Assembly: GCA_001897425.1 (NCBI GenBank)
Contig: MKSW01000033.1
Coordinates: forward strand, 587,776 to 651,775
Direction of reading: 5' to 3'
From: Actinobacteria bacterium 69-20
GTDB lineage: Bacteria > Actinomycetota > Actinomycetes > Mycobacteriales > Nakamurellaceae
Length of the DNA: 64,000 nucleotides
Positions within the stretch are counted from its first letter, which is position 1. Each line of letters opens with the position of its first letter. The translations under genes and the position numbers were made by a program. A model generated the notes under the pieces. It had not been told where the DNA came from. It did no database searches and worked only from the letters and a program-made list of their open reading frames with translations. Of the stretch, positions 1 to 8,979 are shown in pieces.

Positions 1-2
1 CG

Positions 3-1058
3 CTCATCGAGTTCCTCCGCGCACTGAGCGAGGACGTCGCCCCGCACGGCAGGCCCGACGATCGGGTCGGCATCGACCAGATTCCCGGTGGCGACCAGGC
101 CTACGCCCGCGCCGTCGCCCGGCACACCACCACCGACCGCACACCCGAGGAGATTCACCAGCTGGGCCACGACGTGCTCGCCGAGCTGGAAGCAGGATGG
201 TCCGCAGTGGGCGGTCGGGTGCTCGGCATTGCCGACCCGATCGAAGTGCGCAAGGCGCTGCGGGTGGACCCGCGGCTACGGTACGAGACCAGTGAGCAGA
301 TCGTGCAGGGCGCCCGGGCGGCACTGGATCGGGCCATGGCGACGCTGGGCGAGTACTACGACGGTCCGCCGATCCCCCCATGCGACATCGTCGAGATCAA
401 CCCCGTCGAAGCCAAGCACTCGGCGATGGCCTACTACCGGCCACCGGCACTGGACGGCAGCCGTCACGGGGCGTACTGCGTGTTGACCACCCTGCCGCGG
501 GAGCGGTTCCGCTACGAGTACGAGGCGCTGGCCTTCCACGAGTCGGTACCCGGCCACCATCTCCAGCTGGCCGCCTGCCAGCAGCTCGACATTCCGCGCT
601 ACCGAAGGCATCTGGATATCGAGGCGTGCGGTTTCAACGAGGGATGGGGCCTGTACACCGAACTGCTGGCAGAGGAAATCGGGCTGTACTCCGGAGACGT
701 CGACCTCCTCGGCCGGCTGTCCTTTACCGCCATGCGGGCCTGCCGGCTGGTCGTCGACACCGGCATGCATCACCTGGGCTGGAGCCGGCAGCGCGCCATT
801 GATTTCATGCGGGCCAATACGGCGACCAACGAGCCGAACATCGTCAACGAGATCGACCGCTATATCGTCTGGCCCGGCCAGGCGCTGGCATACATGGTCG
901 GGCAGCGCGAGATCCTGCGGCTTCGCGAGGATGCCCGCGCCAGGCTGGGCTCGGCCTTCACCCTAACCCAATTCCACCGGCGGGTACTGCAATACGGGGC
1001 AGTCCCGCTCTCCGTGCTGGCCGCCACCCTCGGCCGGTGGACCGCGGACGAGCACTAG
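3..1058 (+). CDS. DUF885 family peptidase-like protein, 5' end outside the window
   Basis: The reading frame is open from the first bases of the window, so the N-terminus is missing; 351 residues are present. The sequence HESVPGHH near base 540 is the metallopeptidase-like zinc motif of DUF885, and it is followed by FNEGWGLYTELLAEE, the downstream acidic motif with the expected third ligand. TPEEIHQLG near base 150 is also typical of the family. DUF885 proteins are thought to be zinc-dependent peptidases, but substrates are mostly unknown. The stop lies 8 bases before the next start, so it probably heads the operon of amidases and dipeptidases that follows. The family assignment is firm; the substrate is not. 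Confidence 0.85.
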   Translation, partial: LIEFLRALSEDVAPHGRPDDRVGIDQIPGGDQAYARAVARHTTTDRTPEEIHQLGHDVLAELEAGWSAVGGRVLGIADPIEVRKALRVDPRLRYETSEQIVQGARAALDRAMATLGEYYDGPPIPPCDIVEINPVEAKHSAMAYYRPPALDGSRHGAYCVLTTLPRERFRYEYEALAFHESVPGHHLQLAACQQLDIPRYRRHLDIEACGFNEGWGLYTELLAEEIGLYSGDVDLLGRLSFTAMRACRLVVDTGMHHLGWSRQRAIDFMRANTATNEPNIVNEIDRYIVWPGQALAYMVGQREILRLREDARARLGSAFTLTQFHRRVLQYGAVPLSVLAATLGRWTADEH

Positions 1059-1066
1059 GAGCTCAC

Positions 1067-1918
1067 ATGGAACTGCTGATCAACGGCTGCCGGCTCAACG
1101 TCGAGGACTCAGGTCCGCGCGACGCTCCCCTGATCATCGCCCACCACGGCGGCGGCGGAATCGGGTCCCTGGAGGAGCCGAAGGCGACCTTCGGCCCGCT
1201 CAGCGACGAGTACCGGGTCATCGTCTTCGATGCCCGGGGCTGCGGACGCAGCGAGGGCATCGAACCGTACTCGCACGCCCAATGGGCCGCCGATGTGGAC
1301 GCCCTGCGTGAGTGGGCTGGTGCGGAGAAGGTCACCGTTGCCGGCGGCTCCTACGGCGGGTTCATCGCCCTGGAGTACGCGGTCGCCTATCCGGGCCAGG
1401 TCGAGGCCGTCATGCTGCGCGACACCGCCGCGGACGGCAGCAATCTCGAGATCGCGTTCGAGAATGCCCGCAATCAGGACCGGATCGAGATCCAATGGGA
1501 GAACTTCAACAGGTACTGGTCCGGTCACATCCGTGACGACGAAGACCTCAAGCAGTGCTGGGCAGAGATGATCGGCCTCTACGACCACACCTACGACCCG
1601 GCCACGTCCAAGGCGCAAGTGGAGGACGGCTTTTACCGGCACGAGGCGCACAACTGGTGCTTCCAGCACAACTGGGACAACTATGACGTCAAGCCGCAAC
1701 TGCCCGGTGTCCGGGTGCCCGTGCTCGTCACCGTCGGCCGTTACGACTGGGTCACCCCGGTCAGCTGCTCGCAGACCATCGCGGACCTGATACCGAACGC
1801 CGAACTCGTCATCTTCGAAAACTCCGGGCATGCGCCGCAGCGCGAGGAGCGCGACCTGTTCCAGCAGGTGATCCGCGACTTCATGCACCGTGCGGTCCCC
1901 CTGGCGGTGAACGCATGA
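1067..1918 (+). CDS. Alpha/beta hydrolase (proline iminopeptidase-like)
   Basis: A 283-residue alpha/beta-hydrolase-fold protein. The nucleophile elbow GGSYGG places the catalytic Ser at about residue 95. The likely acid lies in VGRYDWVTP and the catalytic His in ENSGHAP near the C-terminus. An oxyanion-hole motif HHGGGG is at residues 26-31. The start was chosen at 1067 because AGGAG at 1057-1061 precedes it; an upstream in-frame ATG at 1037 would overlap the preceding gene. The stop overlaps the next start in ATGA. Among peptidase genes it may act as an aminopeptidase, amidase or esterase; the sequence does not settle which. Confidence 0.85.
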   Translation: MELLINGCRLNVEDSGPRDAPLIIAHHGGGGIGSLEEPKATFGPLSDEYRVIVFDARGCGRSEGIEPYSHAQWAADVDALREWAGAEKVTVAGGSYGGFIALEYAVAYPGQVEAVMLRDTAADGSNLEIAFENARNQDRIEIQWENFNRYWSGHIRDDEDLKQCWAEMIGLYDHTYDPATSKAQVEDGFYRHEAHNWCFQHNWDNYDVKPQLPGVRVPVLVTVGRYDWVTPVSCSQTIADLIPNAELVIFENSGHAPQREERDLFQQVIRDFMHRAVPLAVNA

Positions 1919-2910
1919 GGTACGTGATCATCGGCGCCGGCGCCATCGGCGGCACACTCGGCGCCCACATGGCCCGAGCCGGACACGATGTGCTGCTGTG
2001 CGATGCCGACGCCGCCCACGTGGCCGCCATCAATGAGCGCGGCCTGGAGATCTACGGTCCCGTCGAGAACTTCGTCGCCCAGCTGCCTGCGGTACTGCCG
2101 CACGACCTGCCCGACCGGATCGATCGGGCGCTGGTCGCGGTGAAGAGCCAGCACACCGCGTCGGCAGCCGACCTGCTGCGCGACCGACTGTCGGCCGATG
2201 GGTTCGTGCTGAGCGTGCAGAACGGTCTCACCGCAGACACTCTCGTCGCTGCCGTGGGCCAGGATCGGGTGCTGTCCAGCTTCGTGAATTTCGGGGCCGA
2301 CCTGATGGCCCCCGGCCGGATCATGCAGGGCAACATCGGAACCTTCCGGGTCGGAGAACTGGCCGGCGGCCAGATCACCGAGCGGGTCAGCGAAATGGCT
2401 GAGGTGTTGCCCTATGCCCTGCCCACCGGGAACGTGCTGGGCTACCTGTGGGGCAAGGAGGCCTACGGCGCGATGCTCTACGCCGGGGCCGTCTCAGACC
2501 TGTCGATCGCGGACTCGCTGTCCGATCCGCGCTATCGGCCGCTGATGATCGCGGCCGCCCGCGAGGTGCTGGCTCAGGCGCCCGTTCCGCCGGAGAGCTT
2601 CGACGGGTTCGTACCCGACGACCTGGAGGGGTCGCTGGACCGGTTGGTGGAGTTCAATCGAGCCAGCGCCAAAAGCCACAGCGGGGTCTACCGCGACCTT
2701 GCCGTCCGCAAGCGCAAGACCGAGGTGGACGAAACCCTCAAGGACATCAACGGCCCGATCTTCCAGGAGATCGCCAACGTCATCCATGACATCGAGCAGG
2801 GCCGGCGGGTCTGCTGCGTGGAAAACCTGGACGAGCTGGCCGAATTCGTCGCCCGACTGGCCGGCCCGACGGATGCCGTGAAGGCCGCCGACGGGCGGGA
2901 AGCACCGTGA
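1915..2910 (+). CDS. Ketopantoate reductase (ApbA/PanE) family oxidoreductase
   Basis: A 331-residue NAD(P)-dependent reductase. The N-terminal Rossmann motif GAGAIGG is at residues 7-13, VKSQHT follows the nucleotide-binding half, and the GKEAYGA segment carries the Lys that is catalytic in PanE. The C-terminal helical half ends close to the usual family length. The genomic setting (peptidases and amidohydrolases, no other pantothenate gene) makes biosynthetic PanE unlikely. It more probably reduces or oxidises a 2-oxo or 2-hydroxy acid released in the catabolic route. It overlaps both neighbours by 4 bases, which suggests translational coupling. Confidence 0.8.
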   Translation: MRYVIIGAGAIGGTLGAHMARAGHDVLLCDADAAHVAAINERGLEIYGPVENFVAQLPAVLPHDLPDRIDRALVAVKSQHTASAADLLRDRLSADGFVLSVQNGLTADTLVAAVGQDRVLSSFVNFGADLMAPGRIMQGNIGTFRVGELAGGQITERVSEMAEVLPYALPTGNVLGYLWGKEAYGAMLYAGAVSDLSIADSLSDPRYRPLMIAAAREVLAQAPVPPESFDGFVPDDLEGSLDRLVEFNRASAKSHSGVYRDLAVRKRKTEVDETLKDINGPIFQEIANVIHDIEQGRRVCCVENLDELAEFVARLAGPTDAVKAADGREAP

Positions 2911-3617
2911 GGGTCTACGACAACAACTGGATGCAACTGCGCGACCACTTGGTGACGGACGATCGGATCGTGCTGCCGCTGGGCTCCGTGGAGCAGCACG
3001 GTTACCTCTCCCTGGGCACCGACGCCATTCTGGCCGAGCGGGTCGCCGTTGAGGCGGCGAAGCCGCTGGGGATCCCGGTGCTGCCTGCTCTCCCGTACGG
3101 TATGACGCCTTATTTCGTCAGCTACACCGGTAGCGTCAGCCTGCGGATGAGCACCTATATCGCGGTGGTCGAAGACATCCTGGACTGCCTGTACCTGCAG
3201 GGCTTCCGGCGCATCGCACTGGTGAACGGGCACGGTGGCAACTCCCCGGTGACCGGCCTGCTGCGCGAATGGTTGGCGAAGCCGCGCGCGGACAAGACCG
3301 AGGTGTTGCTGCACAACTGGTGGAACGCGCCGCGCACCGCCGCGGCCGCCGCGACCTTCGACACGGATCAGATGCACGGTTCGTGGCTGGAGAACTTCGC
3401 CTGGACCCGGATCGCCGGTGTTCGCGTACCGACCGACCCCGCCCCGGTCCATTCCCGCGATCTGCTCGGCCGACTCAGCCGTGACGAGATGCTTGCCCTG
3501 GCGCCGGACGGCAACCACGGCGGGGCCTACGAGCGCCCGGACGCCGAGATGGAGGTCATCTGGGCTGCCGGTGTCGCCGAGACCCGGGACGTGCTGGAAA
3601 ACGGCTGGCTGAAGTGA
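2907..3617 (+). CDS. Creatininase family amidohydrolase
   Basis: A 236-residue member of the creatininase/creatinine amidohydrolase family. The metal-binding N-terminal signature LPLGSVEQHG followed by LGTDA is visible, and the second signature LVNGHGGN is at about residues 109-116. The family hydrolyses small cyclic or linear amides with two metal ions per site. Members include creatininase, MftE peptidase and FAPy deformylase, so the exact substrate cannot be called. The GTG start overlaps the previous stop and the stop overlaps the next GTG start, placing it firmly in the operon. Confidence 0.85.
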   Translation: MRVYDNNWMQLRDHLVTDDRIVLPLGSVEQHGYLSLGTDAILAERVAVEAAKPLGIPVLPALPYGMTPYFVSYTGSVSLRMSTYIAVVEDILDCLYLQGFRRIALVNGHGGNSPVTGLLREWLAKPRADKTEVLLHNWWNAPRTAAAAATFDTDQMHGSWLENFAWTRIAGVRVPTDPAPVHSRDLLGRLSRDEMLALAPDGNHGGAYERPDAEMEVIWAAGVAETRDVLENGWLK

Positions 3618-5008
3618 ACGGCGTGACCACCGGGGACCTGGTGCTGCCCGATGTGCAGACCCGGATCACCGACCTGGCCGAGTATGTGGCCATCCCCAGC
3701 GTCAGCCTCGACAGCGACCCGGTGGCAATGCGCGCCGCCGCCCAATGGGTTGCCGACCGGTTGACCTTCGCCGGCTCGTACCTCGACGAGACCGCCGGGA
3801 ACCCCGTGGTCCGTGCCCACTGGGACGGCGCGCCCGGGGCACCGACGATCCTGGTGTACGGCCACTATGACGTGCAGCCCGCGGGTCCGGCCGACGAGTG
3901 GCGGACGCCACCGTTCGAGCTGGCCGTCGACGGCGATGTGCTCCGCGGCCGCGGCGTCACCGACGACAAGGGTCCGCTGTTCATCGTGCTGGAGGTCGCC
4001 CGCCTGTTCATGGAGCAGGAAGGTCGATTGCCGCTGAACGTCAAGTTCCTCGTCGAGGGTGAGGAGGAGATCGGCAGCCCACACTTGGACGAGTACGTCC
4101 GCAGCCATGTCGACGACTTGGCGTGCGACCTGGTGATCTCCGCCGACGGGGCCATGTGGCGCCCGACCGAGCCGTCGGTGTCGGTGGCTTCCAAGGGTCT
4201 GGCGGAACTGAACGTGCTCGTCGAGGGCGCCGCCACGGACCTACATTCCGGCCGTTTCGGCGGTACCGTCGCCAATCCGATCGCGGCGCTGGCCACCCTG
4301 CTGGCCAGTCTGCACGACCGAGACGGCCGGGTCGCGGTCGACGGGTTCTATCAGGGCGTGCGCGCGCTGACCGATCAGCGCCGCGCCGAGATCGCCGCGG
4401 TGGACTTCGATGACGAGGCGTATCGGGTCCAGTTGGGTGCGCCGGCGCTGGCCGGTGAGGCGGGACTGTCCACGCTGGAACGGTTGTGGGAGCGGCCGAC
4501 CCTGGAGATCAACGGTGTTCAGGCCGGTGGCCAGTACACCGTGATTCCGCACCGGGCGGTCGCGCATCTGACCTGCCGGCTGGTTCATCAGCAGGACCCA
4601 GCGGCGGTCACCGGGGCGATCACCGAGCACCTGCTCGAGCACGCCCCGGTGGGGGTAAAAGTCACCGTGGAACCGGCGGTCGGCGTGCCTGCGTACGCGG
4701 TGCCCGACGACCACCCGTCCATCGTGGCCGCCGAGGCCGCGCTGGCGCGGGTCTATCCGGGACAGACCGTGCTGCACGCCGTCATCGCCGGCACCTTGCC
4801 CGCCACCTGGCTTTTCGAGGACGCACTCGGGGTCAAGACGCTCTTCTTCTCCTTCTCCACGTCCGATGAGAACCTGCACGCCCCCAACGAGTTCCTCCGG
4901 CTGCACCGGATTTCCGAGGGCATGCGTGCCTGGGAATTGCTGTGGCGGCAGCTGGCCGGGACCCTCGCGGGGACCCTGGCAGGGACCGTTGAGCGGCGGC
5001 AGGCGTGA
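3614..5008 (+). CDS. M20 family dipeptidase
   Basis: A 464-residue zinc peptidase of the M20 (PepV/CPG2/carnosinase-like) family. The first metal motif GHYDVQPAG, the bridging Asp segment GRGVTDDKGP and the catalytic pair EGEEEIGS occur in order. The dimerisation-domain motif DLHSGRFGG follows in the middle third. It hydrolyses dipeptides or N-acylated amino acids in the cytoplasm. The C-terminus carries a short Leu-Ala-Gly-Thr repeat (AGTLAGTLAGT), an odd tail in a variable position. It overlaps the creatininase-like gene by 4 bases. Confidence 0.88.
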   Translation: MNGVTTGDLVLPDVQTRITDLAEYVAIPSVSLDSDPVAMRAAAQWVADRLTFAGSYLDETAGNPVVRAHWDGAPGAPTILVYGHYDVQPAGPADEWRTPPFELAVDGDVLRGRGVTDDKGPLFIVLEVARLFMEQEGRLPLNVKFLVEGEEEIGSPHLDEYVRSHVDDLACDLVISADGAMWRPTEPSVSVASKGLAELNVLVEGAATDLHSGRFGGTVANPIAALATLLASLHDRDGRVAVDGFYQGVRALTDQRRAEIAAVDFDDEAYRVQLGAPALAGEAGLSTLERLWERPTLEINGVQAGGQYTVIPHRAVAHLTCRLVHQQDPAAVTGAITEHLLEHAPVGVKVTVEPAVGVPAYAVPDDHPSIVAAEAALARVYPGQTVLHAVIAGTLPATWLFEDALGVKTLFFSFSTSDENLHAPNEFLRLHRISEGMRAWELLWRQLAGTLAGTLAGTVERRQA

Positions 5009-5053
5009 GCACGAGGCCGCGCATGCCCACTCGCACCCCCGCGGAGTCCCGAC

Positions 5054-6229
5054 ATGGGTGAGTACACCGCCTACTCCTACCTGCCAGATCCGGTGTGGGC
5101 CAAGGGACTTGCCGTCGAGGCGGGTCGGGTCCCGGCGTGGCAGCATGGGCAGCCGCAGGGCGTCGTGGACCGGGCCGAGGCGCTGCTCACCGGGGGCATC
5201 AGCATCAGCCTGCACGACCATCCTGTCCGGTTCCCCGCGGATATGACGGACACTCCGGAGTACAACCGGACGGGGCGCCAGCACACGGCTTTCGCGGGTC
5301 TGGCCGCCTCCGGCCTGACGGCTGTGTTCGACAACATGATGGACGGCACGGCCTGTGTCACCGGTTCGGCGCCGTGGCAGTGGGAGGACGTGGTCACCGA
5401 CCTAGGTATGCGGCAGGCCGACATCGCCCAGCAGGACCAGGTGGTGGTAGTCCACCAGGTGCAGGACATCAGCAACGCGCACCGGGACGCCAAGGTCGGC
5501 CTGATCTTCGGTCTGGAGGCCGCGACGCCGATCGGCAACGAGGTCGACAAGATCGACATCCTCTATGGGCTCGGGATCCGTCAGATGGGTATCGCCTACT
5601 CCGACTCCAACGCACTGGGTTCCGGGCTGAACGAACCCACCGACGGCGGGCTCACCTTATTGGGTCGGCGGGCGGTGGCCCGGATGAACGAGCTGGGGAT
5701 GGCTATCGACATCTCCCACTCGGGGGACCGGACCGGGATCGGCACCTGCCGGGCGTCGGGCAGCCCGGTACTGATGACGCATGCCGGAGCCCGGGCGCTC
5801 TGGGACATTCCGCGGTTGAAGCGCGACGACACCCTGCGTGCGGTAGCCGACACCGGTGGCGTCATCGGCATTTCCGCCGCACCGCACACCACCTGCTCGA
5901 CCAGGAACCCGCGGCACACCATCGAATCGGTGATGGACCACTTCCACTACTGCGTGGATCTGGTCGGGATCGATCACGTCGCGTTCGGACCGGACACTCT
6001 CTACGGTGACCATGTCGGGCTGCACACCACTTTTGCGGGCCTGCTGGGAGTGGACGGCGGACAGCCTCCGCCGCATCCGACGGTGCCTTACGTCGACGGG
6101 CTGGAGAATCCCAGCGAGTGCTTCCACAATCTGGCGATCTGCCTGGTCCGGGACGGCCACAGCGACGAGGACATCCGAAAGGTGCTCGGCGGCAACATCA
6201 TGCGTGCGCTCGGTGGCATTTGGCACTGA
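5054..6229 (+). CDS. Membrane dipeptidase (peptidase M19, renal dipeptidase type)
   Basis: A 391-residue M19 dipeptidase. The HDHP motif near residue 55 gives the first zinc ligands, GLEAATP the bridging Glu, and DISHSGDRT the His/Asp region. LMTHAG and FGPDTLYGDH complete the barrel active site. M19 enzymes cleave dipeptides, including those with D-residues at the second position, and beta-lactams; no signal peptide is seen, so it is predicted cytosolic. It is the second dipeptidase in this run and lies 45 bases after the M20 gene. Confidence 0.88.
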   Translation: MGEYTAYSYLPDPVWAKGLAVEAGRVPAWQHGQPQGVVDRAEALLTGGISISLHDHPVRFPADMTDTPEYNRTGRQHTAFAGLAASGLTAVFDNMMDGTACVTGSAPWQWEDVVTDLGMRQADIAQQDQVVVVHQVQDISNAHRDAKVGLIFGLEAATPIGNEVDKIDILYGLGIRQMGIAYSDSNALGSGLNEPTDGGLTLLGRRAVARMNELGMAIDISHSGDRTGIGTCRASGSPVLMTHAGARALWDIPRLKRDDTLRAVADTGGVIGISAAPHTTCSTRNPRHTIESVMDHFHYCVDLVGIDHVAFGPDTLYGDHVGLHTTFAGLLGVDGGQPPPHPTVPYVDGLENPSECFHNLAICLVRDGHSDEDIRKVLGGNIMRALGGIWH

Positions 6230-6293
6230 CCGGCGGCTGGCAGTGACCGACCCAGTGACCGACCCGTTGAACGATCGGAAAGGACGACAGGAC

Positions 6294-7499
6294 GTGAGGC
6301 TGCCACTGGCAGATCTGCGCATCATCGCGGTCGAACAGTACGGGGCGGGCCCCTTCGGCAGCAGCCACCTCGCGGACCTCGGCGCCGAGGTCATCAAGAT
6401 CGAGGATCCGTCCGTCGCCGGGGACGTCGGTCGCACCGTGCCGCCGTACGCGAACGACGGCGACTCGCTGTTCTTCGAGGCGTTCAATCGCGGCAAGAAG
6501 TCTGTTGCCCTGGACCTGAACAACTCTGCGGGACGCCGGGTGTTCGAGGACCTGGTCCGCCGCAGCGATGCCGTCTACTCCAATCTGCGCGGCGATGTCC
6601 CGGCGAAGATCGGCATCACCTACCGCGATCTCGCGCCGATCAACCCCGCTATCGTGTGCTGTTCCCTCAGCGGCTACGGCATGACGGGTCCGCGCAGCAA
6701 CGAGCCGGGCTATGACTATGTGGTGCAGGCGCTCACCGGATGGATGGACCTGACCGGCGAGCCGGACGGTCCGCCGACCAAGTCGGGGCTGTCGCTGGTG
6801 GACTTCTCCGCCGGGTACGTCGCCGCACTGGCGTTGCTAGCCGGCGTGATGGCGGCGCGTCGCGACGGTATCGGAACCGACTGCGATATCAGCCTCTACG
6901 ACACGGCCATGGCGATGCTGAGCTATCCCGGGGTATGGCATCTCAATGCCGGATATGCGCCCACCCGCACCCACCACTCGGCGCATCCCTCGATCATTCC
7001 GTTCCAGGCCTTCGAGGCTTCGGACGGATGGTTGGTCATCGCCGCACCCAAGGAGAAGTTCTGGCAGCGGTTCTGCCAGGCGGCCGAGTGTGACGAGCTG
7101 ATCGATGACCCCCGCTTCGCGACGCTCGCCGACCGGCAGCGCAACCGCGCCGAGCTGATGCCGCTGCTGGAAGCAGTGCTGGCCGGGCGGTCGGTGGCGG
7201 AGTGGGTCGAGCGGTTCTCCCGGGTGTCCGTGCCGTGCGGGCCGGTCCGCAGTGTCGCGGAGGCCTTCGCCGACCCGCACACCGTGGCCCGCGGGACCGT
7301 CGTCGAGGCCGAGCATCCGCGGTACGGCACCATCCGCACGATCAGCTCGCCGGTGCGGGTCGGGCCGTCGGCCCGGCCACCGGTCAGAGCCCCGCGGCTG
7401 GGCGAGCACACCGAGCAGATCCTGACCGACCTTCTCGGCTACACCGGCGATGAGCTTGCCGAGGCTCGCGCCGACGGCGCGTTCGGAGCCCCTCAGTGA
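6294..7499 (+). CDS. CaiB/BaiF CoA transferase (candidate mesaconate CoA transferase)
   Basis: A 401-residue type III CoA transferase. DLGAEVIKIE near the N-terminus is the family hallmark, NRGKKSVALDL follows, and SLVDFSAGY carries the Asp that forms the acyl anhydride. The GTG at 6294 was taken because GGAAAGGA lies at 6277-6284; longer in-frame starts (6243, 6006) run into the dipeptidase gene. Type III enzymes move CoA between acids without ATP. Downstream lie methylaspartate ammonia-lyase, a MaoC hydratase and a CitE-like lyase, so mesaconate is the natural acceptor (inference from neighbours). Confidence 0.85.
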   Translation: MRLPLADLRIIAVEQYGAGPFGSSHLADLGAEVIKIEDPSVAGDVGRTVPPYANDGDSLFFEAFNRGKKSVALDLNNSAGRRVFEDLVRRSDAVYSNLRGDVPAKIGITYRDLAPINPAIVCCSLSGYGMTGPRSNEPGYDYVVQALTGWMDLTGEPDGPPTKSGLSLVDFSAGYVAALALLAGVMAARRDGIGTDCDISLYDTAMAMLSYPGVWHLNAGYAPTRTHHSAHPSIIPFQAFEASDGWLVIAAPKEKFWQRFCQAAECDELIDDPRFATLADRQRNRAELMPLLEAVLAGRSVAEWVERFSRVSVPCGPVRSVAEAFADPHTVARGTVVEAEHPRYGTIRTISSPVRVGPSARPPVRAPRLGEHTEQILTDLLGYTGDELAEARADGAFGAPQ

Positions 7500-7557
7500 C
7501 CCACGCTGCCGAGGTGACGGCCATGATCGGCCACCGAACAGAACAGGACACAGTGCA

Positions 7558-8820
7558 ATGACGCGAGCGCTGGCGGTGGACCGGGTACTGCTGGTCCCGG
7601 CACGCGGTGGGTACTTCTTCGATGACCAGGCGGCCATACGTGCCGGTGCCGGCCGTGACGGTCTCCGCTATCTCGGTGACCCCGTCACCGCCGGATTCGG
7701 CGCGATCCGTGAGCCGGCGGAAGCGGTCTCGGTGATGCTGCTGTTGTCCGACGGGGCCGTCGTCACCGGCGACGCGGCCACCGTTCAATACTCCGGGGTG
7801 GCCGGTCGGGAACCTCGACTGCGTGCCGCGGCGCTGATCGAGCAGTTGCAGGATGCGGTCGTTCCGGGCTTGATCGGGTTGGCGGTGGGCGAGTTCCGGG
7901 AGGCCGACCGGGCCGCACGTGGGCTCACCGAGAGCCTGCCGCAACGTCGGGCCGCCGATTACGGCATTTCCCAGGCGCTGTTGGCGGCGGCGGCACATGC
8001 TGCCGCCCACGGGATCCCGGCCTGGACTATCCAGCAGGAGTGGGGTCTGGACGGCCCATTGCACAGGCCACCGATCTACGCCCAGTCCGGCGAGGATCGG
8101 TACGACAACGTGGACAAGATGATCCTGAAGGGCGTCGAGGTCCTCCCGCACGGCCTGATCAACACCCCCGCCCTGGTCGGTCCCGGCGGTGCCCTACTGG
8201 AGGAATACGTCGGGTGGGTCGCCGGGCGGGTGGCGGAACTGGGCGCCCCGGGTTACCGGCCGGTGCTGCACTTCGACGTGTACGGGCACGTCGGTGTGGC
8301 CGCCGGCGGTGACCTGGCGAGGGCGGCCGAGCTGCTGTGCAGGTTGGAACGGGCAGCGGCAGGGTACGAGTTGCGAATCGAGCACCCGGTCGGCGCCGAA
8401 AGTCGGCAGGCCCAGGTGCACGCCCTGGCAACGCTACGGGAGCTATTGGCAGAGCAGGGATCGGCGGTGCGTATCGTCGCCGACGAATGGGCCAATGACG
8501 TCGACGACATCGCCGAGTTCTGTCGGGCCGGCGCCGCCGACCTCATCCAGATCAAGACCCCCGACCTCGGATCGCTGGCCAATACCGTGGATGCCGCGCT
8601 GATGTGCCGGGACAGCGGGGTCGGGGTGGTATTGGGCGGGACCTGCGCCGAGACGGATGTGTCCGCCCGGGCCTGCACCCACGTGGCGATGGCCGTCGGC
8701 GCGACCCAGGTCCTGGCCAAGCCCGGCATGGGCGTGGACGAGCCACTGATGATCGTCGACAACGAGATGGCCAGGACGCTCGCCTTGGATGCCGCCCTGG
8801 GCGGGCGTCCCGGATCGTGA
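7558..8820 (+). CDS. mal: Methylaspartate ammonia-lyase
   Basis: A 420-residue enolase-superfamily enzyme of the methylaspartate ammonia-lyase type, close to the usual length of about 413. It eliminates ammonia from threo-3-methylaspartate to give mesaconate. IQIKTPDLG carries the catalytic Lys typical of the family. DEWAND and the Asp/Glu of RIEHPVG fit the magnesium-binding set, and GGTCAETD near the C-terminus is characteristic. The ATG at 7558 starts right at the conserved N-terminus. No glutamate mutase gene, the usual source of methylaspartate, is in the window. The TGA overlaps an ATG that opens a very short frame. Confidence 0.9.
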   Translation: MTRALAVDRVLLVPARGGYFFDDQAAIRAGAGRDGLRYLGDPVTAGFGAIREPAEAVSVMLLLSDGAVVTGDAATVQYSGVAGREPRLRAAALIEQLQDAVVPGLIGLAVGEFREADRAARGLTESLPQRRAADYGISQALLAAAAHAAAHGIPAWTIQQEWGLDGPLHRPPIYAQSGEDRYDNVDKMILKGVEVLPHGLINTPALVGPGGALLEEYVGWVAGRVAELGAPGYRPVLHFDVYGHVGVAAGGDLARAAELLCRLERAAAGYELRIEHPVGAESRQAQVHALATLRELLAEQGSAVRIVADEWANDVDDIAEFCRAGAADLIQIKTPDLGSLANTVDAALMCRDSGVGVVLGGTCAETDVSARACTHVAMAVGATQVLAKPGMGVDEPLMIVDNEMARTLALDAALGGRPGS

Positions 8821-8979
8821 TGACGACGGGTAACGTTCGGCGAGGATTCTTTCCGGTCGCCGCTGCAGGTGGCGTGGATGACGGATGAGACGGTCGGGGT
8901 GCGGCCCATGTTGTTCAGGCTCGGCGAGGGTGAGATCCCAGCACGGCACGTTCGGCGCGCCGGGGCTGAAGCGTCATGA
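8820..8979 (+). other. Two chained mini-ORFs of 22 and 33 codons between mal and the lyase gene
   Basis: The 155 bases between the ammonia-lyase and the next gene hold two short frames that leapfrog. The first (8820-8888) starts inside the TGA of mal. The second (8878-8979) starts inside the first and ends in an ATGA overlap with the lyase start at 8976. Neither product resembles anything I recognise. They may be a decayed gene, coupling leader peptides that carry ribosomes across the gap, or chance. The regular start/stop chaining is the only support. Confidence 0.3.
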
